Origin: Macrolepiota albuminosa
Lineage: Eukaryota > Basidiomycota > Agaricomycetes > Agaricales > Agaricaceae
Reading direction: 5' to 3'
Length of the DNA stretch: 64,000 bases
Assembly (NCBI GenBank): GCA_027475525.1
Contig: JAMWFC010000117.1
Span: 3,520,183-3,584,182 of the forward strand
Of this stretch, positions 46,067 to 55,381 are shown one piece after another. Numbering within the stretch: the stretch's first letter is position 1; every line of letters begins with the position of its first letter. Made by a program: the position numbers and the translations under genes. The notes beneath the pieces were generated by a model. That model saw only the letters and a list, made by a program, of their open reading frames with translations. It was not told the DNA's origin and searched no databases.

Positions 46067-47427
46067 CTAGAAATACATTATAGTTACAACTACGGATCCG
46101 GAAAACGGCAAAACGGCAAGAAAGCGGGGGCCCCGAATCACCCTCACCCCCCCTCCCCTCGGCCAACCCCGGAACTCCTCCCCCACCCCCTCCGGACCGT
46201 GTCCCCTCCACACCTCCTCGGCCAGCTGCTCGCCCTCGTCCAGGACCCGCTCAAACCACGACCCCGGGGCCGGGACGTTCCTCCGACGATGCGCCACCAC
46301 CAGCCTCCTCAACAAGTCCAGACCCCGTTCCACCCCGGGGTTCCCTGCCTCTGACCGTAGCCCCTCTTGCAGGGACGCGAATGCCGCAGCAGCCCCGTCC
46401 AGGAGCAAGCGATGCTCCCGAGCCCAGCCTGGAGACATCAGTATCGACTCGACCGCGAGGAGAGAGGGACACTCACTCAGGGATGCCATGCGCCCGATGA
46501 CCACGTCCCGGTGCAGGGCCTCGACCAACTCCGGATTCGCGGGACCTGGCACCGGGATCCCCACCCCCTGCTCCAGCCTGGCCCGCAAAGCGTCCAGCTG
46601 GGCCTCGACTCCCCCCCGGGCCACCCTTGCCTCCTCCAGCTCCCGGCGGGCCGCCTCCCGATCCTCCTCCAGTCCCCGCCTCCTCCCTCGCCGCCTCCTC
46701 GCGCTCCTCCCTTTCCCGGTCGGCCTGCTCCAACCGCTGCTGCAAAGCCCTCACCTCAGCACTCAGGGGGCGCCCAGACAACGGAGAAAACGTCGCCGGG
46801 GACAGGCGCACTGAAGGGGTCGGGGTTGGAGACGAGGTCTCCATGGGCAGGCGCGCCCTCTTGGACGGACCCGGTGAGGGGCTGGGCGACGCCCGCCTTT
46901 TCCCTTTGTCAGGGCGCCCCCCTCGACCCCCGTGACCCCCAGTCCCGGCCCGGGTCGCCCGCCGGGTAATCAGGACCATGGGCCAGGCACGGCCCGCCAC
47001 CCGGATGACCCCCTGGCCCCCCGACCCCCCGCTAGACGTCTCCGCGGACGTCGCGGGCGCCTCCCCCACCGGACCCGCCCCCTCCCCCACCGGCTCTGAC
47101 CCCCCGCCCACCGGCTCCACCACCCAGTCCCGCTCCTCGACTCCCATCCTCTGGGTGATACCCTCCAGCGGCCATCCCTGCTCCTGGGAGACGCAACGCG
47201 CCCTCCACAGCGCCGACACGGAACATCGCTCATGGTTGAAGCGACAGGCGTCGCACACGGACATGTCCCGGCGGGACGAAGGGCTCGGGGCCTCAAACTG
47301 ACAGGGGACCATTCGTCGGGCACAGTGCAAGCACTGCGCCGGAGTCAGCCAGGAAGACCAGGGCTAGAAGGCCACTTACCGGTCCGTTGCTCACACACCA
47401 GGCATGGGCGGGAAGCCCCCGGCGCCT
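46067..47427 (-). CDS. antisense ORF of element C with Zn2Cys6-like cysteine array
   Basis: Between pol and the 3' LTR, the minus strand encodes a protein of roughly 420 residues. The first exon enters from the gap (HAWCVSNGP near 47390). A GTAAGT donor and a CGCAG acceptor, in phase 0, join it to CLHCARRMVPCQF, then CDACRFNHERCSV after about 15 residues. The pattern CX2CX6C-x15-CX2CX6C recalls the fungal Zn2Cys6 cluster. A basic patch (PDKGKRRASPSPSPGPSKRA) suggests nuclear import. Then comes a coiled coil (EVRALQQRLEQADREREERE, continuing LEEARVARGGVEAQLDALRA) and a helical C-terminal part (VVIGRMASLSECPSLLAVES, FERVLDEGEQLAEEVW). One frameshift near 46680 separates two open halves. Expression and function are unknown; regulation of the element from its own antisense transcript is one inference. 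Confidence 0.6.
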
Positions 47428-47527
47428 NNNNNNNNNNNNNNNNNNNNNNNNNNNNNNNNNNNNNNNNNNNNNNNNNNNNNNNNNNNNNNNNNNNNNNNNN
47501 NNNNNNNNNNNNNNNNNNNNNNNNNNN
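47428..47527. other. 100-base assembly gap
   Basis: Exactly 100 N, the conventional scaffold-gap size. It hides the start of the antisense ORF and most of the 3' LTR of element C. The real length is unknown. Confidence 0.99.
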
Positions 47528-47672
47528 CCCCTATCCCGGGATTACCCCTGTCCTCGTCTTGAACCCCGGAGCCCTAGCCTCGGAGTTCCAGACACCCGAG
47601 TATTTGTAGATCAAGTCCGCATCGTAAGGGCGTTGCTTTCCCGGAAGGCCCCCGACTCAGCGGAACCTGACA
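47528..47672 (+). repeat. 3' LTR of element C, right-hand end only
   Basis: Matches 38459-38602 with a few single-base differences and ends CGGAACCTGACA, followed by target duplication GCAAG. Confidence 0.9.
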
Positions 47673-48216
47673 GCAAGGCAATTGGGGGTGTCAACCCTCT
47701 GGAGCCACATGTCCGAGGAATGCTTGGCACATCGTAATCAAGACGTTGGAGTCGAGCTAGTAGAAGCACTAGCACAGGCGCAGGAAGTGCCTGAAGTAAA
47801 ACCAGTGAGTACATTCTATACTCCAGCAGGACAAGGGTGGTGTGAGGAGCCCCCACACTTGCGTAACCAAGACCTTAGGACAGAGATGTCAGGCCCAGAT
47901 GGACATGCTAGTACCACGTTCAAGGTGGAGAGCAAAGCATCTGTGATGCCGCATGTGCCAATGGCAGAAACATTGAGTGACAGAGTCATGTATCAACGTA
48001 TGCGCAATGGCAACCTCAGGACTAAGGGACAGTCCCTTATCAATGATCAGGGCATTGTATTCAAGGGCACTAAGCCCATTGATGAGATGCGTCGTCAATT
48101 CATAATGCAGGGCCAGGAGAATCAAGCGTCTCCAGAACCAGGATGGCACAATGATCATGATCGAGGAGACTTCCTCGATCGAGATGGCGCCACCAGATGT
48201 GATGCCCCTGGTAGTG

Positions 48217-48644
48217 GCCAGGATGACCCCCGGGCTCCTGGAATGGATCAGCAGTCGCATCGTCCATATCATAGTCGAGGAGTTCATCTTTGGGTGCAGG
48301 CTTGTGAGAGGTGCCCAATGGCCCTGCCATAGGCAGGGAGTCATCATAGTCCCGTAGCAGAGACAGTGTAATAGTGGGGTCAAAAGTCGGCCCCAGAGTA
48401 GGAGGTTGGAAATCAGAGAGATCCCCATTGTCGGATGGATACTAGTACATCCAGATTTCTTGGGCATGAATGTCTTGCCCAATGAGGAGATACATCCCCT
48501 TGGTGAACATGTCATTGAACACATGATGACTCTCCTGTTGCTAGAGCATTAGTCGTTGGCGGTCGCCAATGGTGGCTTCACACCACCTATCCCACTGAGC
48601 AAGGGACTGAGGTGTCCCATAGTGATCGAGGCGTTGCCACATAG
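48217..48644 (-). pseudogene. inverted fragment of the A-family accessory ORF C-terminus
   Basis: On the minus strand, 48225-48640 matches the end of the A1 accessory ORF (34077-34480): QRLDHYGTPQSLAQWDRW and ATIGDRQRLML, then a region matching the LLIGQDIHAHEIW and PEDELLDYNMDD segments with frame breaks. It abuts the plus-strand gag of A2 at about 48216, so two pieces of the A family have been joined head to head by rearrangement. Confidence 0.7.
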
Positions 48645-49078
48645 AGACATCACAACGGTATGTGTCATATGTTGTACGGGAGCTTGCTTTGTGCCGTACC
48701 ATACATGTCCAGCAGAGTCCGCTACACTGGAGTGGAGCAGTCCCCACAGTGCCGTAGAATACAGAGCTGCGGATATGTCACAATGTGCTGTATGACACGG
48801 TCCAGTGGATCAATAAAAGGCAGGCACACACATGTACACGCAGGCCCGGCAGATGCCAGTGGACACTAGCAGACGTCAATGTGCGTCAGCGGCTGCTGGT
48901 GGGCATCAGCACATGAGTGAAAACCTCCTCCATTGGCAGACTTCATGGCATGAATAAACCCTCCTCGAGGTTCCCCACTTCCCTCCCCTCTCCATTCCTC
49001 CCTGCAATAACTCGAGGCTGCACGTCTCCCCTTCTCTCCTTTTCCCACCTCCGATGCCAGCGTATGTCCACAAAAGGG
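48645..49078. repeat. dispersed repeat D, copy 2
   Basis: Matches 36236-36680 in the same orientation but retains more CpG. It continues past the point (CACAAAAGG) where copy 1 is interrupted by A2, into sequence with repeated CAGCAGACATCC-like units. Confidence 0.65.
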
Positions 49079-49269
49079 CCCTGCAAACCTATGCAGGCCT
49101 ATGCAAGCTACCAGCAGACATCCATGCAGACATATGTCGACGGACTCAAACCTATGCAGGCCCACACAGGCCTGTGCAGGGCACCAGCAGACATCCACAG
49201 AGGCCTACGCAAGTCCACAGAGTCTGGTTGGACCAAGGAAAAAGGTAACTTTGTCTTGCCCGCTGTATG
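49079..49269. other. extension of repeat D
   Basis: Short imperfect repeats of CCTATGCAGGCC and AGCAGACATCCA types, with no ORF of interest. Confidence 0.4.
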
Positions 49270-49350
49270 CCTGTGGGGGGAAATCAAACCCCTGGCCTTG
49301 GGAAAGCCTCCAGCAATAGAACACACATTTAACCGTTGCACCACAGGTCC
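49270..49350 (-). repeat. tRNA-derived (SINE-like) sequence
   Basis: On the minus strand GGACCTGTGGTGCAACGGTT gives an A box (TGGTGCAACGG), and GGGTTTGATTTCC 50 bases on gives a B box. The spacing is tRNA-like but the arms do not pair well. Confidence 0.5.
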
Positions 49351-49926
49351 ATTACTAATGGATAGATTCAAAGGTCAGATAACACAATGAACGGACACCC
49401 ACCTACGTTTCCGCAGGTTTCCATATGGATTTTTTGAGGTGGAAGGGGGGTGGCATACCTCCCAAAAGAGTTTTCGTGGCTTGAAAGGGGCGTTGGCATC
49501 AGCAGCCATCAGCTGGCATCCGTCGTGACCTGCTGGCATCTGGTGGCATCCGTTGTGCATCCGTCGGCAACCCCTGGCATTGTCCCGCATCAGGGCAGGA
49601 GAGAAGGAAACAGGGTGCGTAGGTGTCCGCTGCATGGGATGGCATCTCGGAGAGCGTGGGGGGTGGCGGAAGAGGGATGGGGGTGGGGAGAAAGAGGGGG
49701 AAGGGGGAAGGGGAGGAGCGTGGGTGTCTGCTGATACGCCAGCAGACGTAGCAGACGTTAGACGTCAGGTCAGGGGGGAGGAGGGAAGCGGGGTGGTGTG
49801 TGAGGTAGTGTGGGGAGAAAGAGGGGGAAGGGCGGAAGAGGGTGCATGAGTGTCCGCTGTCCGCTGGCATGCCAGCAGATGGTAGCTGATGTCAGCATGT
49901 GAGCCAGCTGACATCAGCGGTGCAAC
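49351..49926. other. G-rich low-complexity sequence, no gene
   Basis: Runs of GGCATC(C/T)GT and of GAAAGAGGGGGAAGGG type, including two similar GGAGAAAGAGGGGGAAGG blocks near 49690 and 49815. Open frames on both strands reflect the skewed composition. Confidence 0.5.
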
Positions 49927-49927
49927 C

Positions 49928-50006
49928 AGTCCCAGTGGTTCAGTGGAATATTCATTTATTGATATTTAATATTGTGTACAGCGGTGGGTTCTACTCCCTC
50001 TACTCC
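49928..50006 (+). repeat. tRNA-derived SINE-like unit 1
   Basis: CAGTGGTTCAGTGGAATATT supplies an A box (TGGTTCAGTGG) and GGTGGGTTCTACTCCC a B box. Confidence 0.55.
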
Positions 50007-50394
50007 ACCTTAACGGAGACTAATGGTGTGTTTTTATATGGGTGCATTTTTGCTCTACATATACATCGTACTGACCTGTAGTATGCGCCTGTAGTAGTGG
50101 ATCTGACCAAAACTCTAGCAATTACTGAAGCGGGATAGGATGGAGGAGTTGACACATGAGATCATTCCAGTTCACATGACAAGTGACGATACACCAGGGC
50201 TGACTACCTTTGTTACAAAGACCAGCACAAAGGTAGCCAGCTACAGTGTATTATCAACTGGTCATGAGCACTGGAATGACCACATGCGCGAACTCATCCA
50301 TTTTATGCCACTGCAGAAATCTCTGGAGTTTTCAACAGATCAAATTCATGACGCTAGTGGACGTCAGCGGCCTGCTGCTATTATATAATGTGAA
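50007..50394. other. no gene recognised between SINE-like units
   Basis: An open frame at 50140-50388 (82 codons) has no recognisable motif or splicing support. I do not call it a gene. Confidence 0.4.
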
Positions 50395-50475
50395 CTAGCA
50401 GGAGTCAAACCCACCTCTTGTGCACAATATGAAATATCAATTTATGAATATTCCATTGTACCACAGGTGCTTACT
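50395..50475 (-). repeat. tRNA-derived SINE-like unit 2, inverted
   Basis: Minus strand: CACCTGTGGTACAATGGAAT, with the same AATATTCAT context as unit 1, and B box GGTGGGTTTGACTCC. Confidence 0.55.
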
Positions 50476-50687
50476 ACAAGTCAGGACGGTGTTCATATAG
50501 TGCACAAATGGACCCATACAGAATTTGAACGGATAGAGATTTTACTGCAACTGGTGCATCTGTATTGAATTGACAATATTAGACTGATATTTATTTACAC
50601 CATAGAAGTATACAGGAAAGAGGAAAACCATGGTTTGTAGCGGAATATTAGACTGATATTGATTTACACCATAGCATTATACATGAA

Positions 50688-50768
50688 GCATCTGTGGTGT
50701 AGTGGAATATTTCCTATTGGTATTCCTTGTATCTTGCATTAGGTGGGTTCAACTCCCCCTAGTGCATT
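50688..50768 (+). repeat. tRNA-derived SINE-like unit 3
   Basis: GCATCTGTGGTGTAGTGGAA supplies the A box, GGTGGGTTCAACTCCCCC the B box, ending AGTGCA. Confidence 0.6.
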
Positions 50769-50846
50769 GACATCGAACTCAAATATTTTTGACCACACAC
50801 AGAAGAATAGACTGATGTTTATTTACATCATAGCAATGTACAGTAA

Positions 50847-50925
50847 GCATTGGTGGTCTAGTGGAATATTATCTATTGGTCTTTATTATGTCTTGCAGTA
50901 GATGGGTTCGATTCCTACTAGTGCA
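50847..50925 (+). repeat. tRNA-derived SINE-like unit 4 (best preserved)
   Basis: GCATTGGTGGTCTAGTGGAA resembles the 5' end of eukaryotic tRNA-Gly, with A box TGGTCTAGTGG. GGGTTCGATTCCTACTAGTG gives a near-perfect B box. The anticodon arm is not conserved, so it is a SINE head and not a tRNA gene. Confidence 0.65.
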
Positions 50926-51059
50926 TTTACGTCAAACTGTTTAGAATTTTTGACCTGCTTAGCTAATTGTTATTTACTACATAGTATGATAAACAAAGTA
51001 AGGTCCTAATTTAAATAGGCTGACATGATATCTATTTAGACTATAGCTGTGTACATTAA

Positions 51060-51139
51060 GCTTTGATGGTCTAGTGGAATATTATCCATTGGTGTTCATT
51101 GTGTGTTGCAGTAGGTGGGTTTGACTCCTGCTTAGTGCA
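51060..51139 (+). repeat. tRNA-derived SINE-like unit 5
   Basis: GCTTTGATGGTCTAGTGGAA supplies the A box and GGTGGGTTTGACTCC the B box, ending TAGTGCA. Confidence 0.6.
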
Positions 51140-51753
51140 ATGAACATTAAGACGTTTGCTATTTTTGGCCTGCTTAGCTAATTGTTATTTACTAAACTGT
51201 AAGATAAACAAGGTAAGGTTTTGTCAAGCAATAAATCAAACTTCTTTTGTAATTTAAACAGGGTCACATGATATCTATTTTCAGAACTTGCTTCGTGTAA
51301 AGTTCTCGTCCGTTTTTTTAATCCTCCATCTGCCATGTCTAAGGAAGAACTCCACCAATGGGTCGTTGATGTGGATGTTTGAGTATTATACCTTGCTCTC
51401 AGAGAAGACCTGCAACAACTCAAAGCACAGCAGAAGGACCTGGTAAGATACAAGCACTCCTGCCTAATAGACATGCACTAATAGTCATCCTGTAGATTGA
51501 CATGTGGTTCAAGGTTAGGGACGTCAAGGATGACAAGAAACTCCTCCTTGATGCCAGGAGAAGTTTCATCAACGAAGTTATCCTGCTACTCCAGAGCAAG
51601 CTTTCTGACAAGGATATGACCAGGCGGTTGAAGGATGCTGCGAAGAAATGGACCCAGAGGAGCGGAAAGGGGGAAGAACCAAGTGGGGGCAAAGAATGAC
51701 CTGATCTGTCGACCGAGGCTGGTCCGTTGATGGCACCAGCACAAGAAGACCGG

Positions 51754-52738
51754 TGATGAGCCTGCATCGTGGCTGGCTACAGATAGCACCAATACCCGCA
51801 CCTCACATCAGCCCACTAGTACCACCAGAAGCGCCACGCTCTAGCGCTTCCAGCGCTATTTTTCTCATATTTTTACACTAATAACTTGCAGCTACAGACT
51901 CCAATTACTCTCAGACCACTTTTTATGGCACCACTTATTCTTTGCACCACTATTGACACCTCGCCGCACCTTGCCACTTGCACTTCAAGGCTATACATTT
52001 ACACAGACACTTGGCATCAGTCAATCCGGCATAATGCTCTTAGCCAGTGGCAGCGCTTACAAGGGGAAATGATGAAGTATTTCCGTGACAGCATCATTAT
52101 GGACCTTTTTACTATACAATTCAATTCACCGCATTTACTTACATTTTTATCAGTTCACCACCCTCTAGCGGCGCTTAACCTCTTAGCGTCGGCTAACTTT
52201 CTTTACTATAAATACCTACTTTTTGTTAGTAGTACGGGGAATCAATTTGGCAGTAGGGATCGTATCCCAACATTTTGGTCTCCATACGCAACAGACTACC
52301 TCTTGTTGACCGTGTCAAGCAAGGGGACTCTGCTCTAGTTTTCTATATCTCTCTCTCTCTAGCGCCTTGCAACTACGGCTTGGCTTTCGTGCTTAGATCC
52401 GCTAAGCAATCTCATCCTTTTATTATTACGTTCTAGGTGCTAACACTTAGCGCCTCTTAGCGACCCTTTCCCGCACCTCTTAGCGCCTTTCTTAGCGACT
52501 TTCCCACGCTCTTAGCGCTCCCCCTTAGCGACTTTTAGCGCCCTGTAGCCACGTTTTGGAGCCATACGCAAGTGCCTCCAATTACCCACTTTCCTTGCCA
52601 CCAACCTCTTGCCTACCGTGTGTTCTCTGGGACCTGTCTGGGACTCTCTCACACACTTAGCACGCCCAAAGCTATATCGGCTAAGTAGCTGCACTAGTGA
52701 TAGTCCACGCAGCGTCCAGCTCAATTTGGGCGTCATCA
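51754..52738 (+). repeat. 5' LTR of element E
   Basis: Starts TGATGAGCCTGCATCG and ends GGGCGTCATCA. The two ends, TGATGA and TCATCA, are inverted. The frame open at 51886-52338 recurs unchanged in the 3' LTR because the LTRs are identical, and I do not call it a gene. Confidence 0.95.
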
Positions 52739-52741
52739 TAT

Positions 52742-52758
52742 TGGAGCCCACCGCGAGG
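52742..52758 (+). other. tRNA-type primer-binding site of element E
   Basis: TGGAGCCCACCGCGAGG, three bases after the LTR, begins with the TGG expected to pair with a tRNA CCA end. The tRNA was not identified. Confidence 0.55.
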
Positions 52759-52925
52759 GTATCTTAGGACAGATTCCGCCAGAAACCCACCTCTAAAGTA
52801 GCTAGCTGCTAGCGCAGTTGGCAACCTCACCACAATTTCCCAGTGCCTTGCTGCACCCTCTTTACAACGTTTATTTTCGATTTACGCTTGCCACTCGCTG
52901 TGGCTACTACTTGCCGATTATCCCC

Positions 52926-54986
52926 ATGCGGACTCTTGCTACTCCTACTATGAGCCAAGCACCGCTCCTTTATATGCCCAGTCGGAATCACTTTGCTGCA
53001 CCCAAATGGGATGAAGCCAACCCACGCAAGTTACCCCAGTACTTCCAAGAACTAGAGCACCTTTTCCGTGATTGTGGTGTTACCGACAATGTCCAAATGA
53101 AGAATTACGCTATCCGTTATGTCTCCTACAACACCGCAGAATGTTGGACAGGTTTACCAGAATTTGCCACCTTAGCACCTGCGTCTAGCGCTTCCCCAGA
53201 CCCTTTAGCACCTGGCCAATCTAGCTACCAAGATTGGAAGACAGCAGTAATCAATTTATATCCTGGCGCAGAAGAATCCACCCATTATAGGCTTAGTGAC
53301 CTCCAGCAGCTAGTACAGGACACCTTTGCCACTGGCCTGCACACTCTCAGCACATTCTCTACCTATTACCGTGACTTCCAACGCATTTCTAAATGGCTCC
53401 GACAACATGGCAAACTATATATAAATGAAGAACGTCGCTTATTTCAGCAGGGTATTCCAACCTCCTTTTGGACAAAAATAGCACGTCGCCTAGAGATTCT
53501 CCTACCAATGGACCATCCCGATGAGCTCTATGACATTGATCAGGTCTTTAAAGCAGGCAAATGGGTACTCACTGGTACCGCTACTAGTGCCAGCACTCTC
53601 AGTCCCCTTAGCGTCTCCAGCGTCTCCAGCACCTTCGATCCTCTTAGCACCTCCGGCTCTTTTAGCACTCATTCTGGAGGTTTTCCTAGCACTCCCACAG
53701 TAACCCAAGCGCTAAATGTTAGCGCTTCTGATGACTATAAAGACATAGAAACTCAGGTCAATGCTGCCGTCGCCACTGCTATGTTGCCAATTGAAAATTG
53801 GCTTGCTGCTATGTTAGCAAATAGCCAGCTCCAGGACTCACAATCAGAAGCATATATAGAGGAGATTTACTATTTTGGACCTGATCAGGACGCCAAGGAA
53901 CCCCCTCAGCAGGAGTTTATAGGACTATCACGCCAGGAACGTATCGCTCAGATAGAACATGAACTTGCAATACTACGAGGAGAAATTGCCACACCAGAAA
54001 CTACTCCAACCCTTAGCACCCCCTCGCCAATGTCTAGCGCCACTCTTAGCACCTCCAGCACCAGCCTTAGCGCTAAATCTAGGGCACCAGAAGCGACGAA
54101 ATCCATGGTTTCTCAATCCAAGTCTCAGAGCACCTCCAACGTTAACTTAGCCATTGTCGACAATTCCATTGCCGTACCTCTTAGCGCATTGTCTAGCGCT
54201 CCTCCAGCACTGCCTAGCGCCTCTCCAGAACCTCCTAGCGCCTCCCTTGACACTCCTATGAAAGCTCAATCTGAAGTTCCCAACGTCACTGCTGATCTCA
54301 CTGTCATTGAGGACAGCTCTAGTATTCCTCTTAGCGCACCTTTTAAATCTAGCTGTTTGCCCCCTAGCGCTCCACCAGGCCTTAGCGCACCACCTAGCAC
54401 CTCCTCAGCATTCCCTAGCGCCTCTCCAGAACACCTTAGCACCTTCTATGAAGACTCAGTTCCTGTTAACGCAAACTCTAGCACCATGACATTAGCGCCA
54501 CCTATCTTGCCACCATGCAATCACCTGCCTACTAGCTACCTCCAGCCCATAGCGCCAGCTCTTAGCGCTCCTCAGAGGCAGTTTGGGACAAATTCCTTGG
54601 CGACATTTCGAGTTTTTGAGCTAGAAGCTCCTCAACAAGTGACGGATCATATTATGACAACACGAGTTACAGCAACAATTAAAGAACTCTGCGGTATAGC
54701 TCCCAGCTCAAGCGCACCAACAGGCACTGTCTTAGCACCTTCTGATGATACAGGCGCTACCATTAGCGCTCCCTTTAGCGCTTTCAGCTTGGGCAATAAT
54801 CAGTACTACGACGACCTCTCTGAACTTGCATTTACTGGCGACATTTTTACGTGTTTCCTCAATAGTACCTCTACCACACCTTGCAGCGCTACTCTTAGCG
54901 CCCATATAGCCTCCAAAGGACCACTAGGAACCCCAAATAAGGCGCTAACACCAGCGCTTGCCGACATTATTTCAGAAAATGGATGA
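52926..54986 (+). CDS. gag: Gag-like protein of element E
   Basis: An open frame of about 686 residues from ATG 52926; Met at 52950 is also possible, and the frame is open further upstream without an ATG. The N-terminal third is a Ty3/gypsy-type capsid region: MPSRNHFAAPKWDEANPRKL, QYFQELEHLFRDCGV, IRYVSYNTAECWTGLPEF, AVINLYPGAEESTHYRLSDL and WTKIARRLEILLPMDHPDEL. The rest is a long Ser/Ala/Pro/Leu-rich region with repeated LSAPSSAPP-like stretches encoded by TTAGCGC units. No CCHC zinc knuckle is seen. Intact in this copy. Confidence 0.75.
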   Translation: MRTLATPTMSQAPLLYMPSRNHFAAPKWDEANPRKLPQYFQELEHLFRDCGVTDNVQMKNYAIRYVSYNTAECWTGLPEFATLAPASSASPDPLAPGQSSYQDWKTAVINLYPGAEESTHYRLSDLQQLVQDTFATGLHTLSTFSTYYRDFQRISKWLRQHGKLYINEERRLFQQGIPTSFWTKIARRLEILLPMDHPDELYDIDQVFKAGKWVLTGTATSASTLSPLSVSSVSSTFDPLSTSGSFSTHSGGFPSTPTVTQALNVSASDDYKDIETQVNAAVATAMLPIENWLAAMLANSQLQDSQSEAYIEEIYYFGPDQDAKEPPQQEFIGLSRQERIAQIEHELAILRGEIATPETTPTLSTPSPMSSATLSTSSTSLSAKSRAPEATKSMVSQSKSQSTSNVNLAIVDNSIAVPLSALSSAPPALPSASPEPPSASLDTPMKAQSEVPNVTADLTVIEDSSSIPLSAPFKSSCLPPSAPPGLSAPPSTSSAFPSASPEHLSTFYEDSVPVNANSSTMTLAPPILPPCNHLPTSYLQPIAPALSAPQRQFGTNSLATFRVFELEAPQQVTDHIMTTRVTATIKELCGIAPSSSAPTGTVLAPSDDTGATISAPFSAFSLGNNQYYDDLSELAFTGDIFTCFLNSTSTTPCSATLSAHIASKGPLGTPNKALTPALADIISENG

Positions 54987-55370
54987 AAGTACTAAAACAT
55001 CAATATTTTGCTAAGTCATCTTTCTTGAGTCATCTTTTTATTAGCTTTCTTACTATACGTTCATAGACAATCTTTGCCACTACCTATACTGAATTTTGTT
55101 GCCAAGATCACTACAAGTTTGCTACATACTTAACACTTGAGTTATCTTTCATTTTTGCATGCATTGTTATACTTTTCGTTTATTCTCGATCTTTTTCATA
55201 TTCTAGCTCTAAGTTTCTAACGTCTTTAGCACCACTATACCTTGCCAACATCGCCAGCTTCTAGCGCACCTTAGCACCTACATTCCCCTCCTTGCCAACT
55301 ACTTGTTCAATTGCTGACTTTCAGACTAGCGACCCTTGGGAAAAGTGACTGAGGACAGTCAGCATTTCAG

Positions 55371-55381
55371 TTGAGGGGAGA
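55371..55381 (+). other. polypurine tract of element E
   Basis: TTGAGGGGAGA directly before the 3' LTR. Confidence 0.6.

Larger units (their letters stand above)
37862..47672 (+). mobile_element. element C: GC-rich Ty3/gypsy chromovirus nested in A2
   Basis: About 9.8 kb with TG...CA LTRs and target duplication GCAAG (37857-37861 and 47673-47677). The order is LTR, self-priming site, leader ORF, gag with zinc knuckle, pol with doubled protease and chromodomain, antisense ORF, LTR. Its base composition is far more GC-rich than its A2 host. The 3' LTR is mostly hidden in a 100-N gap, and three period-77 tandem duplications look artificial, so the real element may be more intact than the text shows. 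Confidence 0.9.
36681..48216 (+). mobile_element. element A2: second, truncated A-family copy (contains nested element C)
   Basis: An A-type LTR and leader are followed by gag, split at 37861 by element C and resuming at 47673. The A homology stops abruptly at about 48216, where inverted A sequence begins. Pol, most of the accessory ORF and the 3' LTR are missing. It is more diverged than A1, with many CpG-to-TpG or CpA changes. Confidence 0.8.
37045..48216 (+). pseudogene. gag of element A2, split by element C
   Basis: Starts MSNPIPAVFTDGKRNAHDLW like the A1 gag. The frame is lost at a stop near 37365 and at a deletion near 37600. Element C interrupts at 37861 within a segment equivalent to A1 18800. 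Beyond C, 47678-48216 continues (TLWSHMSEECLAHRNQDVGV, then RMRNGNLRTKGQSLINDQGI) with high identity to A1 18820-19340. It is inactive. Confidence 0.8.
50560..51235 (+). repeat. array of tRNA-derived units with a shared spacer
   Basis: Three plus-strand units (starting near 50688, 50847 and 51060) are each preceded by a conserved spacer of the type GATATTTATTTACACCATAG followed by TATACA. A second spacer block, TGCTTAGCTAATTGTTATTT, recurs at about 50957 and 51171. Spacing between heads is about 160-215 bases. It looks like tandem growth of one SINE family. Confidence 0.6.

Noticed and set aside
47232..47737. Open frames spanning the N gap
   Set aside because: The open length comes from treating N as coding; there is no real sequence support.
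50847..50925. Possible functional tRNA-Gly gene
   Set aside because: The ends and A/B boxes fit, but the anticodon arm and acceptor pairing do not. It is one of several similar repeat heads.
51886..52338. 150-codon ORF, repeated unchanged at 55514-55966
   Set aside because: It lies wholly inside the E LTR and is identical only because the LTRs are identical. No motif, and the Thr/Leu-rich content follows the base composition.
52340..52560. Telomere-like TTAGxx repeats
   Set aside because: The word is TTAGCG at irregular spacing inside an LTR; the fungal telomere repeat is TTAGGG in regular tandem.
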